Shown: piece by piece, positions 1-11,410 of the stretch
Layout of the letters: each line of letters opens with the position of its first letter
Position numbering within the stretch: position 1 is the first letter of the stretch
Assembly: GCA_905221605.1 (NCBI GenBank)
Contig: CAJNDS010002743.1
Span: 168,634 to 232,633, forward strand
From: Symbiodinium natans
Lineage: Eukaryota > Sar > Dinophyceae > Suessiales > Symbiodiniaceae
DNA: 64,000 bases
Direction of reading: 5' to 3'
Made by a program: the position numbers and the translations under genes
The notes under the pieces: model-generated
What the model was told of the DNA's origin: nothing
The model's input: the letters and a program-made list of their open reading frames with translations, nothing else
Databases searched by the model: none

Positions 1-2029
1 TTGAAGGTGCTTGAAAGAGTCTCTGAGGTGCGACTCTCTCCCTGTTTCCTATCCCTCAACACTGACATGATTTGTCCTCTTGATAGTCCGATTCCAGTGC
101 GATGGAATCCCAGGAGGCCAAAATGGCGGAGTCGATCCATTTGCGTCACTTGCACTGAGCGGCATGGAGCATCAGATCTGACACGCGTGTTGCTTGGACC
201 GCAGTGTGTTTCAAGTGCTCGTGGCCTTTTCAACCGCGAGCTTGCCCGTTGCACTCGTGGTTAGGAGAGCAGGACACCACGTTGACGTGTTGATGTGGTC
301 TGTAGAAGTTGTTGAAGTACTGCAGAAGGTCTAAAGTTCATTGCTGCTGATGAGGACCCATCAGGCAATATGATGGTGACTGCCGGTGGCTGTGTCGTCC
401 TTATTCTTCTTTGACCACGTATCGAGAAAAAGCCGAGCTCCAAAACTCCGAACAAGCAGCGTGGTTCGCAATGCTGAGGCGAGTCTCCGCGATCCCCGCA
501 AAGCCCAGGGCACTATGCAGCTGGCTTCGCCATGGGCCTGAACGAGTGCTGCGAGCATGACTTGGGGTCTCGGGGGGTCTCGGGGCTTCTGATGAACCAT
601 TGTTCACGTGGAACCCATCGCCATGTGCCCTTGTGGTTTCATCATGCCAAGCCAAAAGACTGAGTCTGAACTGGCAAAGTCGCAAGTCCGAGTTCTTATC
701 GACACTAAGTGTGCGAGCAAAGGATTGAATCGTTGTTTCAGCTTGGCATGACACGAACCAACAACTCCAATGTATTCCAATGCTCACTACAACAGGTTAC
801 ACTCATAAAACAGAGGAGAAGAGCGGTCTTTTTTTGGGATCCTAACTTCCATGTGTTGATTCTTTTGAAGCTTCCTCCCCCCCTTTTCTTCCTGGGCCGA
901 TCCCTTTGCGAAGCTCTCAAAGGTGGCTTGCAACACCCTGAGATTTGAGTACCGAAGTGGGGGTTGGAATTGGCATGGAAACGGCAACATTGGACCCATG
1001 TGAGAAGCTCGTACCTCTTTTTGACTTGCGGTTGGCAATTCGCTGAGAAACAAGTGACATGGCAGGCATTGCATAGAACGAGTTCAATTGGATGGTTGGG
1101 GATTTTGACCCTAAAGTTGTAAGGCTTTGCAGCCGTGACGCAACCAAAGCGTGCAGCCAGGTCAAGTCATGGAAACGTTGCCTGCAGCTCAGCAGCTCAG
1201 CAAGCCAGTATCAGCCCGGCTAAAAAAGTCTCACCAGCTTTCCCCCAAGTGCATGTGCCAAGCGCGAGAAGATTAGAGAAGAAAGGAGCGGATCATTCGT
1301 ACACAAGCCACGCCAACTGTGACCTCCGAGTTTGGCTCGCCTCGCGGAGGGTACACGGACAGGTTGGGGCATCTGGGCATCTGGGCATCTTCCTGGGCTC
1401 AAAGTACAAGCTGTGTAGAAGCTGTGTACAAGTGACAGGCGGTGCATCACCATTGACATGGACGCAGGGACTGGTTTGCACCGAGGCCGGTGAACTAAAG
1501 CCAAAGCTCTCAAAGCTCTCAAAGCTCTCAAAGCTCTCAAAGCTCTCAAAGCTCTCAAAGCATCAGAGCCCCCAGGGCGCAGCCCATCTCCAGCGCCGGC
1601 CAGTCCTGGGACAAAGCTGCTGGCTGAGAGTTCCTGCGTAGCGCATAAATGGCGCCTTGGGACATGCTGTCGTGTGCCTATGTCCCTTCCTCTTCTTCGA
1701 AGCACCCAGGTTTGAGAGGCTGCGTGCGCTGCAGGCACGGCTCGGCCTGATGCGGAATGGCAGCATGGGTGACCTGACTTGGGGATGCATGGGGCTTCTG
1801 TTGAGGGTGATACAGGAACTCCATGCAACCTGCTTCTCCATTGCGGTGCAATGCAGGCTCTGGACCATCCATATTTGGATTTTTCTCTGGACGTGGTCCC
1901 GTGCCGCAGGCAAGGTGTTTCCACTAGTTTCTTGACATCGTAGCTTCTGCTTCATGGGTTTTGCTTGCTGTTATTGCGAGAGGTCCTGGGTTTGTGGCCT
2001 GTTAGGGTCGCAGACAAATCTCGGTCTCA
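1..2029. other. Stretch without a supported gene
   Basis: I see no recognisable coding exon here. Short ORFs occur on both strands but none shows a known motif or a chain of compatible exons. The only clear structure is the 9-bp tandem repeat at 1502-1560, listed separately. Several minus-strand ORFs (for example 1220-1924) owe part of their length to that repeat. Confidence 0.5.
1502..1560. repeat. 9-bp minisatellite (CAAAGCTCT)n
   Basis: Six perfect tandem copies of CAAAGCTCT plus a partial seventh, seen directly. Because the unit length is a multiple of three, all six frames stay open across it and give artificial repetitive peptides (LRALRA on the minus strand, KLSKLS on the plus strand). 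Confidence 0.95.
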
Positions 2030-2266
2030 GTGGTTTCGCATGCGTTGAGGCACTCGCCCGCGCCTGTCAGACATGATCCTCGAAATGAGATTCTCCAAGC
2101 TCTTGACGCCTACGAGTCTCATCCTCAGATGCATGGACACGTTATGACGTATTTGGCCACCCAGCGCTATAGCCAGCTCTTGAATGATCCTGATGGCAGG
2201 CACACTGCTATTCTTGGTCGACGAGCGCCAGCCACAGCATGCACAGATATCCACAGCTTGGAGTGA
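2030..2266 (+). CDS. Exon-like ORF, unidentified
   Basis: A 78-codon frame with balanced composition (it contains RNEILQALDAY and MTYLATQRYSQLLNDPD) that resembles real protein more than its neighbours do. I do not recognise a family and cannot connect it to other exons. It could be a single exon of an undetected gene or chance. A GC-alternating tract follows at about 2377-2397. Confidence 0.2.
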   Translation: MVSHALRHSPAPVRHDPRNEILQALDAYESHPQMHGHVMTYLATQRYSQLLNDPDGRHTAILGRRAPATACTDIHSLE

Positions 2267-4040
2267 TTCGGAAGCTTTGCGAAAGCTTTGGTATCAGCGA
2301 TGATCTTGATCCGAGTCGTGCCTGACCCGCAAGGCACCCATGCCTCGCCAGCAGAGAGGCTGCCACAGATCACTGCGCGCGCGTGCGCGCGCGCGCGAAG
2401 GATCTTCTAAAATCTGCCAGCCCAAAGCTGGCGACTTCCTCAACCCTTCGTACTTGGCAGGTGAGGTCGAGACGGGCTCCATGTCTCCGCGCAGACCTCC
2501 AGTGCCACGCCCGGGTCCTAATCTCGCGGCGGCTGAGCTGGAAACACCAAGAAAGCACTGGAAGATCGAGGCTTCAGCACTCCGGACAGCCAGTGCGCCG
2601 GCCAAACTTCTTTAAACTGCAGCTGTTAGCATAAAGCGACTGGTTTGAGCTCCTCCGTCTTTTGTTGAAGGCCATCAGACGCTGCCATGGAAACTGCTCG
2701 CAGCGGTAAGGTTGCTGCCCGAGCCTAGGCAAAGGCAGCCGCAGTGCCCAGAGCTTGGCTTCTGCGAGGCTGGGAAGGATGACCCCAAGAAAGCCATGGA
2801 CAGGAGCATACGTCGCAGGGAGCCAAGTGCACAACATCCCAAAATAGATGAGAAGGAACATAGAAGGTCCACAGCCATCAGTTCACCTTACTTCAGGCTT
2901 GGACACCGCTGCCGCCAAACTGGAGAAAGTCGCCAAGGCCCAACTTCCTGAGCCCCAAGTAAGCCCCCCTAAACGCAAAAAGAGCCGAACCCCGGCGCAC
3001 CCTCTAAACAACTGCATTTATATAATTTGATCATGTAATTGTACATCTCGATCTGTGTTTAGATCGTCGTTGCGGGGAGTGAGCGCTTGCAGTTGAAAAC
3101 AAAGCTAGCTTTAGACGCAGCTGGGCCATGCCATTCTGGCAGCAGGCTCTGGTGGAAGAGGCACAAAGACAGAGCCTGGCCCAGCGCAATTTCGGGTGGT
3201 GTCAGGGCGAACTTGTCCTACTGCCCTACCTGCCCAGTGTGGCAAGCCGAGGTCCTTGAAGCGAGTTGGATGAACTGATGAACCATATTTGATGCAAGAA
3301 CCTCAGTGGGGACACCTGGCAGTTCGCAGAATTTCAGGCTCGCACATGGCTCCTGACCGTTTTCCATCTGGTTTGCTGTCCTGCCCCTCCTTTTTTTTTC
3401 TGCTTTCCCATGTGCTGACTGCGAGCGTTGCGTTCAGAAGCCGACTCCTGCGCTTCCAAAGCCTAAGTGAAGCGGAAGCGGTGATTCAGCACATTTGGTA
3501 TACATTTGTTCTAACGTTTTACACCACTTCCCAACCTCCCGAACTTGGTTCTTTCTGGTAGCAGGTTTGTGGTGAGTTTGAGCTTCGAGAGAATGTCTTT
3601 AGTTTGCTTCCTCCTTTAAACAGTTTCAGTGTGTGCTCAGACGGAGCCGTGCCCTGCACACTCTGCTTTGCACGCACGCTCTGCGGCGTGACTTGCCCGA
3701 TGCCAGCAGTGTTTTTTTTGTTTTTGCGAGGCTGTTGTAATCTTTGTTTTCCGTACCCTGACTGGGCATGTAAGATATTGTTGGAAGGCACTATATGGTG
3801 AGAATGGAGCACGTGATGTCTCACCTCCTCATGCTCCCCAAAAAGTGCTCTCGCGTAGGTGTGGTGCCCTCTTTGTCGCGACCTTGTCATGGTCCCACCT
3901 CTGACACGCTTGTCGCTGTCGCTCTTGGTTGCTCGCTCTTGCTGTCGCTCTGTCGATTTCTCTTCCCGTTGCTTGCTGCTCGCTGTCGCTTGCTCTCGCC
4001 GTCCCCTTCTCGGACCAACGCTGCCTCTGTCGTTTCTCCT

Positions 4041-4088
<48 letters not shown>

Positions 4089-5750
4089 CATTTCCCTTCA
4101 ATCTCGGAGCCTGTCATAACTTGGTTTTGTTCCTGGTTGGCCTGGGAGCCATCAGGTGAGATATGATGCAGGTCGCCGAAGGCCGGCCTGACAGAGCTGT
4201 CGTTACCCCATGCTACACAGCCTGACACAGCCCTTTCCTGCAGGCGCCGACATTCCAAGTAGAAGAGTCTCAGCCCCTCAGATTGCAACTGGAGTCGTCG
4301 AGCTATGAAGGGCTGAGCGACAGACATCCCAAGCATCCCTTTTTGAGTCACTGTCTGCCCCAGCTGACTGCCCAAGGCGTTGCTATGAATGCGTCGATGG
4401 GGTTCTTTGTGGGCTTCTCAGTGTCTGCTATACATGACAGGTAAGTTGGCACTCACACATATTGTGAGTGTAGAACCTCCACGTATCCGTGACTCAGGAC
4501 CTTGTCGCTCTAGCTGTTTGTCCGCGTTATTGGGCAGTGAGCTGCTTCTCGCCGGGGCGGCTGCAAAAGAGTCTAGAGTCTAGAGCACTTTTGAGAGAGC
4601 TTGGAGGCGACATATCTGACCGCATTTATTTAATTTCTTTGCTTCCTCTGCTCCGGCGCGCTTGGCCCTGACCGTAGATGCCAAGGCTGTGATGTGAAGG
4701 CTCATGTTCTGTTGGGCATCTCGGAGAGAATGTCAGAAATGATCTCCCTAGGCCATCCTAGGCCCTCCTAGGCCCTAGGCAGTTTTCGGGAAACGCTCCG
4801 GGTCTCAGCTCGAACCTTCACCCCGAAAGCACATCAGGGCCTTCGGCGCCTCTCAGAATTAGCGAGGTCTGCTAGCATTGCTCACCATGTAGCCCAAAAA
4901 AGGTGTCTCGAAGTCGTTCGAAGGAATCTGCGAACGACCTGTGAGTCATCAAGTTCTTTTGTCCTGTGAGACGCCTTTTTTGACCATATGCGAGTGTATG
5001 TGAGCTTCATGATCAGCAGCATGTTGAATTAGCGCGAGCACCGCAGCCGTTCGCTGCTCATGCGTGCGGGGCAGGATGTTTGAGGAGTACATCCACACAA
5101 GAAGTACCACCATGTCACGATGTTGTCTTGCCATGCGAGAGCTTTAAACAAACTGAGCTGGGCAACTTTAGGAGTGGGGCAGACAGGGTGAAGCAGAGTG
5201 CGTCCATGCGGCGTCTCAGAGTGATTGCTGGAGGCAGATCGGTGGCTACCGCATGCTACCGCCTCATGAACATTTTTGTTCTTGTGCCGAGGAGCCCGGA
5301 TTTTGCTGGCACCAAGGCGGATTATGTGGCATGAGCAGGTGCTGTATTGCATGTCTCGATTGCGCAGGGCGAGAGCGATCGCTCTCCATGAGCGAGCTGG
5401 ATGTCAGCGTCTGCGGTCTCCGTTCGCGGTGTCGGGGGCCCCGTTGGGACAGCGATGGACAGCGTGTCCAACAAGGGTTGACACGAGTCGCGCTTGAAGG
5501 TATGGCCGAGCAAGCAGCTCGGAGTCCAAGCTGGTCACTCAGACTCAGCTTGATCACCGTGACGTCACTTTTTCGATATCCACTGGCTTTTGTTGAGGGC
5601 ACTTTGCTGCTTGTTTCGTTGTTTCTTTCGTTTGCAGTCTTTGCACTAGTTCTCTTGATGCTTGGCGGGTTCTGCTCTCTTGTGGATTATTGAAGGCCCG
5701 AACAGCAGACTACAACCACATCATCACATCCTCACCTGCGAGACCTCTAC
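2267..5750. other. Stretch without a supported gene
   Basis: No recognisable exon. It holds a pyrimidine (TC)n tract at 4044-4084 and a cluster of CCTAGG palindromes at 4747-4780. ORFs such as the minus-strand one at 3519-4091 are generated by the (GA)n/(TC)n tract. Confidence 0.5.
4044..4084. repeat. (TC)n microsatellite
   Basis: An uninterrupted TC dinucleotide run of about 40 bp, inside a wider pyrimidine-rich stretch from about 3900 to 4110. Confidence 0.95.
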
Positions 5751-6029
5751 GAGGTGCATTTGTCACTACTTATGATGGGACTTAGCAGGACGATTCCGAT
5801 GGTCATGCAGTGTCGGCCATCCGGGATCGCTGCAGTGTGGCGTGAGTACAGCTCGACTAAGGGGTCTACGCGACAGATGCACTTGCAGATGGAGAGGCTG
5901 GCCAAGGCTCAGATTGAAAGCTGCAAGGCTTATGACGCATTCGGAGCAAGCTGACAGCTGCGCAGATGACTCGGAATGTGCAGCTTTCCTACAGATTCAT
6001 GATCGCTGGCCTTCTGCTGAGAACATGGA

Positions 6030-6881
6030 ATGACCTTAGCCAACCTTTGCCGTAGGCTTGTGCATGCTTGTGCGCTCTCATTGCTCTGGGTCGAGGTGGT
6101 GGCGTGGTGGTTGTCGGCATCGGCTACGTTATCATCAACTGGTAAGCAGCGCAAGCAACGTGAGCAGCCCAAAGTTTCTTGCGTGCCGCGAAGCGCCAGG
6201 ACAATTTTTCGTTCGCACGTCTCACAGGAGTCAGCCGAGGCTACCATCTCAGCTGGATTGAGGTTGTACGGGTTTACAGGGATTCTTTGGCACTTGTTGC
6301 ATGTCCTGCTGAGACCTGAGGTTGTCTCCCAGACCATGAGGGATGCGCAGGTGCAGTTCACTGCTCGAGAGTTCTCGAAGGAGAGCACTACCAAGACCAA
6401 GCGGACCAAACATTGTTTCTACACCGTCCCGTCTGAGGAGCTGCTCAACCAGTTGCTGCATGATGAAGAAATGACCAAGACTGTGGCGTCCTGGACATGT
6501 GCAGACCGTGACCGTTTTGTTGATGTAGACGCTTCAAAGCCTTACCTGGACCAAGGTGAGTGTGCCCGTCGGTGTGTGCACATTAGTGATGGGACTGGCG
6601 GGTGCGTGGTGACATGTGGCGACAGGACTTTGCGGCTTCTAACCTCCATACAGGAGGAGATCGGAGCTCTCTTTGTCCACATCCTGCAGCAGGATCAGGT
6701 CAGATATTCTCCGACTTGGCTGCAGTCCGACTTAGGTGGACCAAACATGACCGACCTGCAGGTTGTGGATGAAGTGAACCGACTGGCGGACAAGCTCGTA
6801 GCTTATCTCTGCGCGAGCCAGACGATCCAGGACTCGGGCTGGTTGGCGTGCTGTCGATTCGGGTTCACGCAGGCGCATTAA
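6030..6881 (+). CDS. Intronless ORF of 284 codons, unidentified
   Basis: One of the longest clean ORFs in the window, starting at ATG 6030 and ending at TAA 6879-6881. The N-terminus has a hydrophobic segment (roughly residues 10-32), which could be a signal anchor. The rest is soluble-looking and includes SIQEEIGALFVHILQQDQVR and DEVNRLADKLVAYL, which suggest amphipathic helices. I recognise no domain. Lack of introns is unusual beside the heavily split genes here, so it could be a retroposed copy, part of a mobile element, or a real single-exon gene. A short exon-like frame lies just upstream (5754-5954). No promoter motif is visible. Confidence 0.35.
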   Translation: MTLANLCRRLVHACALSLLWVEVVAWWLSASATLSSTGKQRKQREQPKVSCVPRSARTIFRSHVSQESAEATISAGLRLYGFTGILWHLLHVLLRPEVVSQTMRDAQVQFTAREFSKESTTKTKRTKHCFYTVPSEELLNQLLHDEEMTKTVASWTCADRDRFVDVDASKPYLDQGECARRCVHISDGTGGCVVTCGDRTLRLLTSIQEEIGALFVHILQQDQVRYSPTWLQSDLGGPNMTDLQVVDEVNRLADKLVAYLCASQTIQDSGWLACCRFGFTQAH

Positions 6882-8466
6882 GAGGCTCTTTCGGAGAGGC
6901 GCCTAGCATCCAAGCAGTGGGCCGAGCGCCATGGACTTCGACGAGCCGCTGCTTCCTCTGGCGCAGACCCGGGGCGTGCTCGGCAGCAGATCGCAATGGG
7001 TTGAGGTGGCTTGCCCACAGTATGTAGCCCGAGCTGCTCTCCAATGCAAGCTTTGTGCAAAATCAACGAAACACCAGAGAGAGACAGAGAGAGACAGAGA
7101 GAGAAAGAGAACCGGCCCAACCACCGACGGCGAGCCGGGCAGCGGGAGGAAGGAGAGGGGAAGGGGAGAGGGAGGAGGCAAGGACCGGCGGCGAAAACCC
7201 ACACCCAGAGGAGGAGCAGGAAGGGGCCGGGGTAGGGCTGGGCACCGGGGAAGGAGGGGGAGATGGAGGGGCTGGCCACCATCGAGACCTGCTACCAGGT
7301 CAAACAAATGGCAGGGACAAGTTCGAGGCAAACTACGAGGCGAACGCGGCAGAGGAGGAGAAGGGGAGGGGGTCCTGCCACATGGGAGCGGGGGCGAACA
7401 CTAAAATGACCCAACCATGGGACCCACCACCCGCAGCCAGACAACCGGGGCCCATGCGACGCAGATGGGAGGCCCAGATGGGCATAGCATCGGGGAGACG
7501 GAGGTCCAAGACGATGAGCACCGCCGCAGAAGGGAACATGCAGGACTAGACTAGAGGGGCTGTTCGGATATAGGGGTTCGGTCAGGGGATGTAGGGGGCT
7601 TGGCACAATCTAACCCGCGTGACACCCAAGCAACCAGTAGCATCCAGCAAATTCTCCGGGGGAACTTAGGGAAGGTTTCGGGGGCTTCGGAGTTGCCAGG
7701 ATCTCGAGTTGAGGGTAGGTCCGGGGATAACAGCCTGTTTGAACCCCCCCGAGAACACAGAGCTGTTCACCACAGTTGCGGGGGCCTTGTAGGAACTAGT
7801 TGGGCATGGAGTGAGTGTTTGGACTTGGGGTAGGCTTGTAAGGAAGGTTCGGGGCGACATACGAGTCACCCACGCGGGACAGTGAGTAAGGGCATGGCGC
7901 GAGGCTTAATGGAAGTGGGCTACGAAGGACACTCAGGATGGGCCCCGACACCACTGTACCCGTGTCCAACCGAGGGGTCCCGAATTCGCCCCCACGCCCC
8001 CAAGAAAGAAAGAAAGAAAGAGAAAGAAAAGGGAGAGAGACAGATCGGGGTCCCCCCCTGCCCCAAAGAAAGAAAGAAAGAAAGGAAGAGAGAGCGGGGG
8101 CCACCCGTCAGAGCGGCCTAAGATGAGCGGGGTTCCTCCCCATGCCTCAAGAACAAGAAGAGATGGGAGAGGGATTCATGAATATGCATGATATATATAT
8201 ATATGGTTATATATGTAAAATGTACTCACATATATCAGTGTATTTGCTGTGCCTGACATTCGCAGGGCTTGGCATTGACTGGCCTGCTTGCTTGCACGGC
8301 TCGCTTGCTGCAGCTTGCTGCGCCGGAGCTGTCAGGCCTGTTTCGCTGCCGATCTGAGGGGAAGATCTGTGGGACGAATGAACACCACTGATCGCTGCTT
8401 TGATCCCTCTTTAAGAGGTAGGTTTTGCAACAGAAGCGACGAGCGCGAGCAGTCATGTTCGTTCGC
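6882..8466. other. Low-complexity stretch without a supported gene
   Basis: Purine-rich sequence with GAGA tracts (about 7075-7110), GGA-rich DNA (7140-7290), GAAA tracts (8003-8042 and 8065-8097) and an AT dinucleotide run (8190-8214). The ORFs here are arginine/glutamate-rich or serine/leucine-rich products of these tracts. I see no real exon. Confidence 0.5.
8003..8097. repeat. Paired (GAAA)n tracts
   Basis: Two GAAA-rich microsatellite tracts (8003-8042 and 8065-8097) separated by a C-rich spacer. Both are followed by related GAGAGA..GGGG(T)CC sequence, so the segment looks locally duplicated. Confidence 0.8.
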
Positions 8467-8781
8467 TTGCAGGCGGGCCGCTGGTGATGGCCTCGGGACC
8501 TGTCGGGCTCGGAGGCTATCTGGGCTCCTTGGGCATCTTCCTGAGACAGTATTATGACAGCTTAATCCCGTATGCAGCTTGGACTCTCCTCAACTTTGGT
8601 TTTGCGCTTTGCCTGCTGGTTTTAAGTTTGAGAGCCCAAATCGCTCCGCATGCCTGTGCACTGTACGAGTCGGTTTGGATCTCAGGTCTGGCCCATCACG
8701 TACTGCGGCATTGTCCTTTTCGTGCTGGTATTTGTGATGTCCTTCCTCAACCACGCCAAGGACGAAGTTTTCATCAGCTAG
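8467..8781 (+). CDS. DoxX/SURF4-like membrane protein, copy A (C-terminal exons only)
   Basis: Two exons give a frame ending at TAG 8779-8781. Exon 8467-8573 encodes GLGGYLGSLGIFLRQYYDSL. A GC-AG intron (8574-8685) follows. The last exon, 8686-8781, encodes VWPITYCGIVLFVLVFVMSF and then LNHAKDEVFIS-stop. These match, in order and spacing, the C-terminal part of copy B (SFLHHVKDT beside SFLNHAKDE). I could not find the N-terminal exons upstream, so this copy may be truncated or its first exons too diverged to see. The hydrophobic last segment is a clear membrane helix. Confidence 0.45.
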
Positions 8782-8962
8782 GATGGGCAATGTTTTGCGA
8801 ACACGGGCACGTGAACGTGTGCCCAGCTGCGCAGGACTTCTCGGGATTTGTGCCTTGCCTTAAAAGCTCCTCGAGTCACATTGCTTTGTGTTCAGAAACA
8901 GTATAGTGCTGCTGGTGGAGCAGGGGAGGAGTGTGGGAGATTTTTGGAACTGTCAGGTGAGG

Positions 8963-9754
8963 ATGATGGAGAGCTTTGGTCTGCCATGCCCGGCATTCAT
9001 GGCAGCTGGGGGGCTTTTCTCTCTGCTGGCGGGCTCCTTGTGTTACCTCACAGGCCGACTTCTTTGTTTGTTCTTGATTTTCTCCTGGCCGCAGCAGCCT
9101 TGTCATGGACAAAGTAGCACGTTCCATCTGACAGGAATCCCTGTCTTGATGGAGTGGGGTGCGGAATTCCTGCTGATGTTCCTGATCCTTGGCATCGGGC
9201 GGAGTGGGCATGAAACAAATTTTTTAAATTGCTTAACTGTGTGAGCAACCCTGTGCTGCTTGGTGGGGGACTTGGAATCGAAAGCTTAGGGCCTAGGGGC
9301 TGTCGGCTGTTCGTGTGAAGGGCATCAAGGCAGTGCCTTGGAGGTCGCTGGGCTCCCTTTAAGGTCCCTGTTCCCACCTGCACCCATGCATGCGTTGGAC
9401 GTGAGGATTGCCTCAACGTATTTTGGACATTACAAGCCCTGGAAACAGTCCAAAGACATGAACAACTTCATAATGATCATGAAGAATGTCGGCATTTCTG
9501 GGCACTGCTTGCTTACAATTGGGTTCGAAGTGCCGGAGATTGGTAAAGACGGAACGCCGCTCGGGCTACACAGAGCTCTGGGATCTGTTGGTAATTTCAT
9601 CGGCAAGATCTACGCCCTTTTCCGGCCTTATTCGTTCATCTTCAAGTACACAGGTCTCATCTTCTTTGCATTGCCCTTTCTACTGTCGTTTCTGCATCAC
9701 GTGAAGGACACCAAGCAGTTCGTTCTGTCCTCAGTTGATGCTGGTGTTTCGTAG
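8963..9754 (+). CDS. DoxX/SURF4-like membrane protein, copy B (complete, 3 exons)
   Basis: ATG at 8963. Reconstructed exons 8963-9053, 9135-9198 and 9406-9754 sum to 504 nt (167 aa plus stop) in one frame. Both introns start with GC and end AG|G. The product has about four hydrophobic segments: residues near 10-30, a second beginning GIPVLMEWGAEFLLMFLILG, a third in MKNVGISGHCLLTIGF, and KYTGLIFFALPFLLSF near the C-terminus. The pattern of a charged loop (YFGHYKPWKQSKDMN) followed by a KN.G..G helix resembles DoxX/SURF4-type four-helix membrane proteins; this family call is by eye. Substrate and location cannot be deduced. Copies A and C flank it in the same orientation. Confidence 0.5.
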
Positions 9755-9807
9755 GCTCCGAAAGGTGTGAGCTGGGGAATAGGATTAGTAGGACGCGCAA
9801 GGTTGGA

Positions 9808-10376
9808 ATGATCATGGGTTTCGGCTTTGGCCGCTTCACGGCGACAGTCCTCGCGGTCCTCACCCTGGTCCTTATGTCGGTTTCGTCGATCTTCTACGTG
9901 AGTGGTGTCCCGGTGCTGATGGAGCTGGGTGCCGAAGGCCTCTTCACCTTCCTGCTCTTCGCCACCTACTTCGCCCATCTCAAGCCTTACCTGCAGTCAG
10001 GACACGGAATACCAGGGAATGCCAGGGAAGGCCTCGCCGTTTCCCCTCCCCCAGAATTTCATCATGGTACCCTGAAACACCTTGAGCATCCTTGAACTGT
10101 AACTGCTGGAAGAGTAAAGGCAGGGTATGGCAGCGCACTTGCAAGGTAGCATTCCTTGCAGCTGCCAGGGCCCTTGGGCGGTGGGATAGTGGTGGCTGCT
10201 GGGGCGGGGAGGTGGTGGACTGTGTGGACTGCCACACTTCTCACGGGTTGAGAGCCTCAAATGCCCAGCTGTGAGTACGGCAAGGAGACGTGAATCATTT
10301 CCTGCACATCCTCAAGAACATTTCGCTGGCTGGAGCCTGCCTGATGACCATCGGCATCGTCATTCCCCAGATTGGG
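9808..10376 (+). CDS. DoxX/SURF4-like membrane protein, copy C (5' exons)
   Basis: ATG at 9808. Exon 9808-10000 encodes a membrane helix followed by GVPVLMELGAEGLFTFLLFA and TYFAHLKPYLQS. A GA-AG intron (10001-10284) joins it in frame to exon 10285-10376, which encodes DVNHFLHILKNISLAGACL and MTIGIVIPQIG. This aligns residue for residue with copy B (GIPVLMEWGAE; NNFIMIMKNVGISGHCLLTIG). HILKNISLAGACL is the part most like DoxX proteins. The exit site at 10377 is GC. A third exon probably lies in 10592-10760 (AVGALGCLDTLVNGG), but the terminal membrane exon was not found, so the 3' end is open. Confidence 0.45.
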
Positions 10377-11410
10377 GCATCATAAGCAGAAACATGAATA
10401 GGACGGAGGAACCGACAATGCCTATTCGTTGGAGGCTTAGGGTTTGGCCCCGCCCAAAGTTTGGCAGCACAAGACCTGTCAGCAGGCGGTTTCTGCATGT
10501 TTCTGCAATCCCAACCTTAAAAAAAGGGAAGCAGCAGCGTGCATGAATGTGCGGCATTTGTGATCGCTTGCGGAAATGAATGGAAATGGAAAGGAGAGCT
10601 TGATGGCAGAGCGCAGGATGTGTGCCGTGGGGGCTCTAGGGTGCCTGGATACCCTCGTCAATGGAGGTCTTGCGAACAAGTCTTTCGACATCTTGCGCGG
10701 TTTGCAGGAGCGTGTCGGCGGTTTGTTGGTGGACGCCATCAACCTCCAGGCTCTGCTTAGTTGGCAAGCCCAGAGTGGTGAGCGTGTTGCGACGTTAACG
10801 ATCCCCGTTCTGGCAGTCCTCGCGGGATGCCGCGGCTATCTGGGCGTACGACTTGGTCATGCGCGAGGAGCTTTGTGTACCGGTTACCGGAGCTTCTCAG
10901 GTCTGTAGTTGTAAGGCGTCAAGCAGCCTGTGACACGTATAAGAAACAGCGGTGACATATAAGCAAGAACTAAGGTAAGAGAGAGGGAGAGAGTTCTCTG
11001 TAGAAGAAGAAGGAAGAGAGATAGAACGAGAAAGAGAACGTGAGGGGGGCTCTTTAGTTCGCAGAAGAAGAGACACAGGACTGCGCGGGGGCCTTGCTCC
11101 CTCCTGCCCAAAGAAAGAAATAAAATGGAAATAAAGAAGCAAAGAAAGAAAGAAGGAAAGAAGGAAGGAAAAAAGGAAAGAAATAAATAAACACAGAAAG
11201 AAACAAAGAAAGAGCGTAGCACGCCCCTCACGCCCGGCAGAAAAAGAAGAGCTCGCAACAGTGCAGGATGTTACCGAAGGCTTCCGAGACTTGGTGGTGG
11301 CAGCGCTGCAGTGAAGGGCTCAGAGAAACGGTCAGTTGAGTCCGTTGAGGAAAAACCCCTTGGTGCTTTTCCCGACCACCGCTTAGCCTACAGATGTCTA
11401 GAGAGAATCC
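10377..11410. other. Possible 3' exon of copy C, then a purine-rich tract
   Basis: Frame 10576-10908 contains AVGALGCLDTLVNGG, which could be the counterpart of RALGSVGNFIGKIY in copy B, but the match is weak. From about 10970 to 11215 the + strand is nearly all purine (GAAA/GGAA units). No other exon is visible. Confidence 0.35.

Noticed and set aside
1220-1924. 234-codon minus-strand ORF
   Set aside because: Part of its length comes from the 9-bp repeat at 1502-1560 (LRALRA). There are no motifs.
3519-4091. 190-codon Arg/Glu-rich minus-strand ORF
   Set aside because: The repetitive RE N-terminus is the (TC)n tract read backwards, and the rest has no recognisable feature.
7722-7742. Large-subunit rRNA-like string GGGGATAACAGCCTGTT
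   Set aside because: It resembles the conserved GGGATAACAGGCT region but differs at the key bases, and the flanks show no rRNA similarity.
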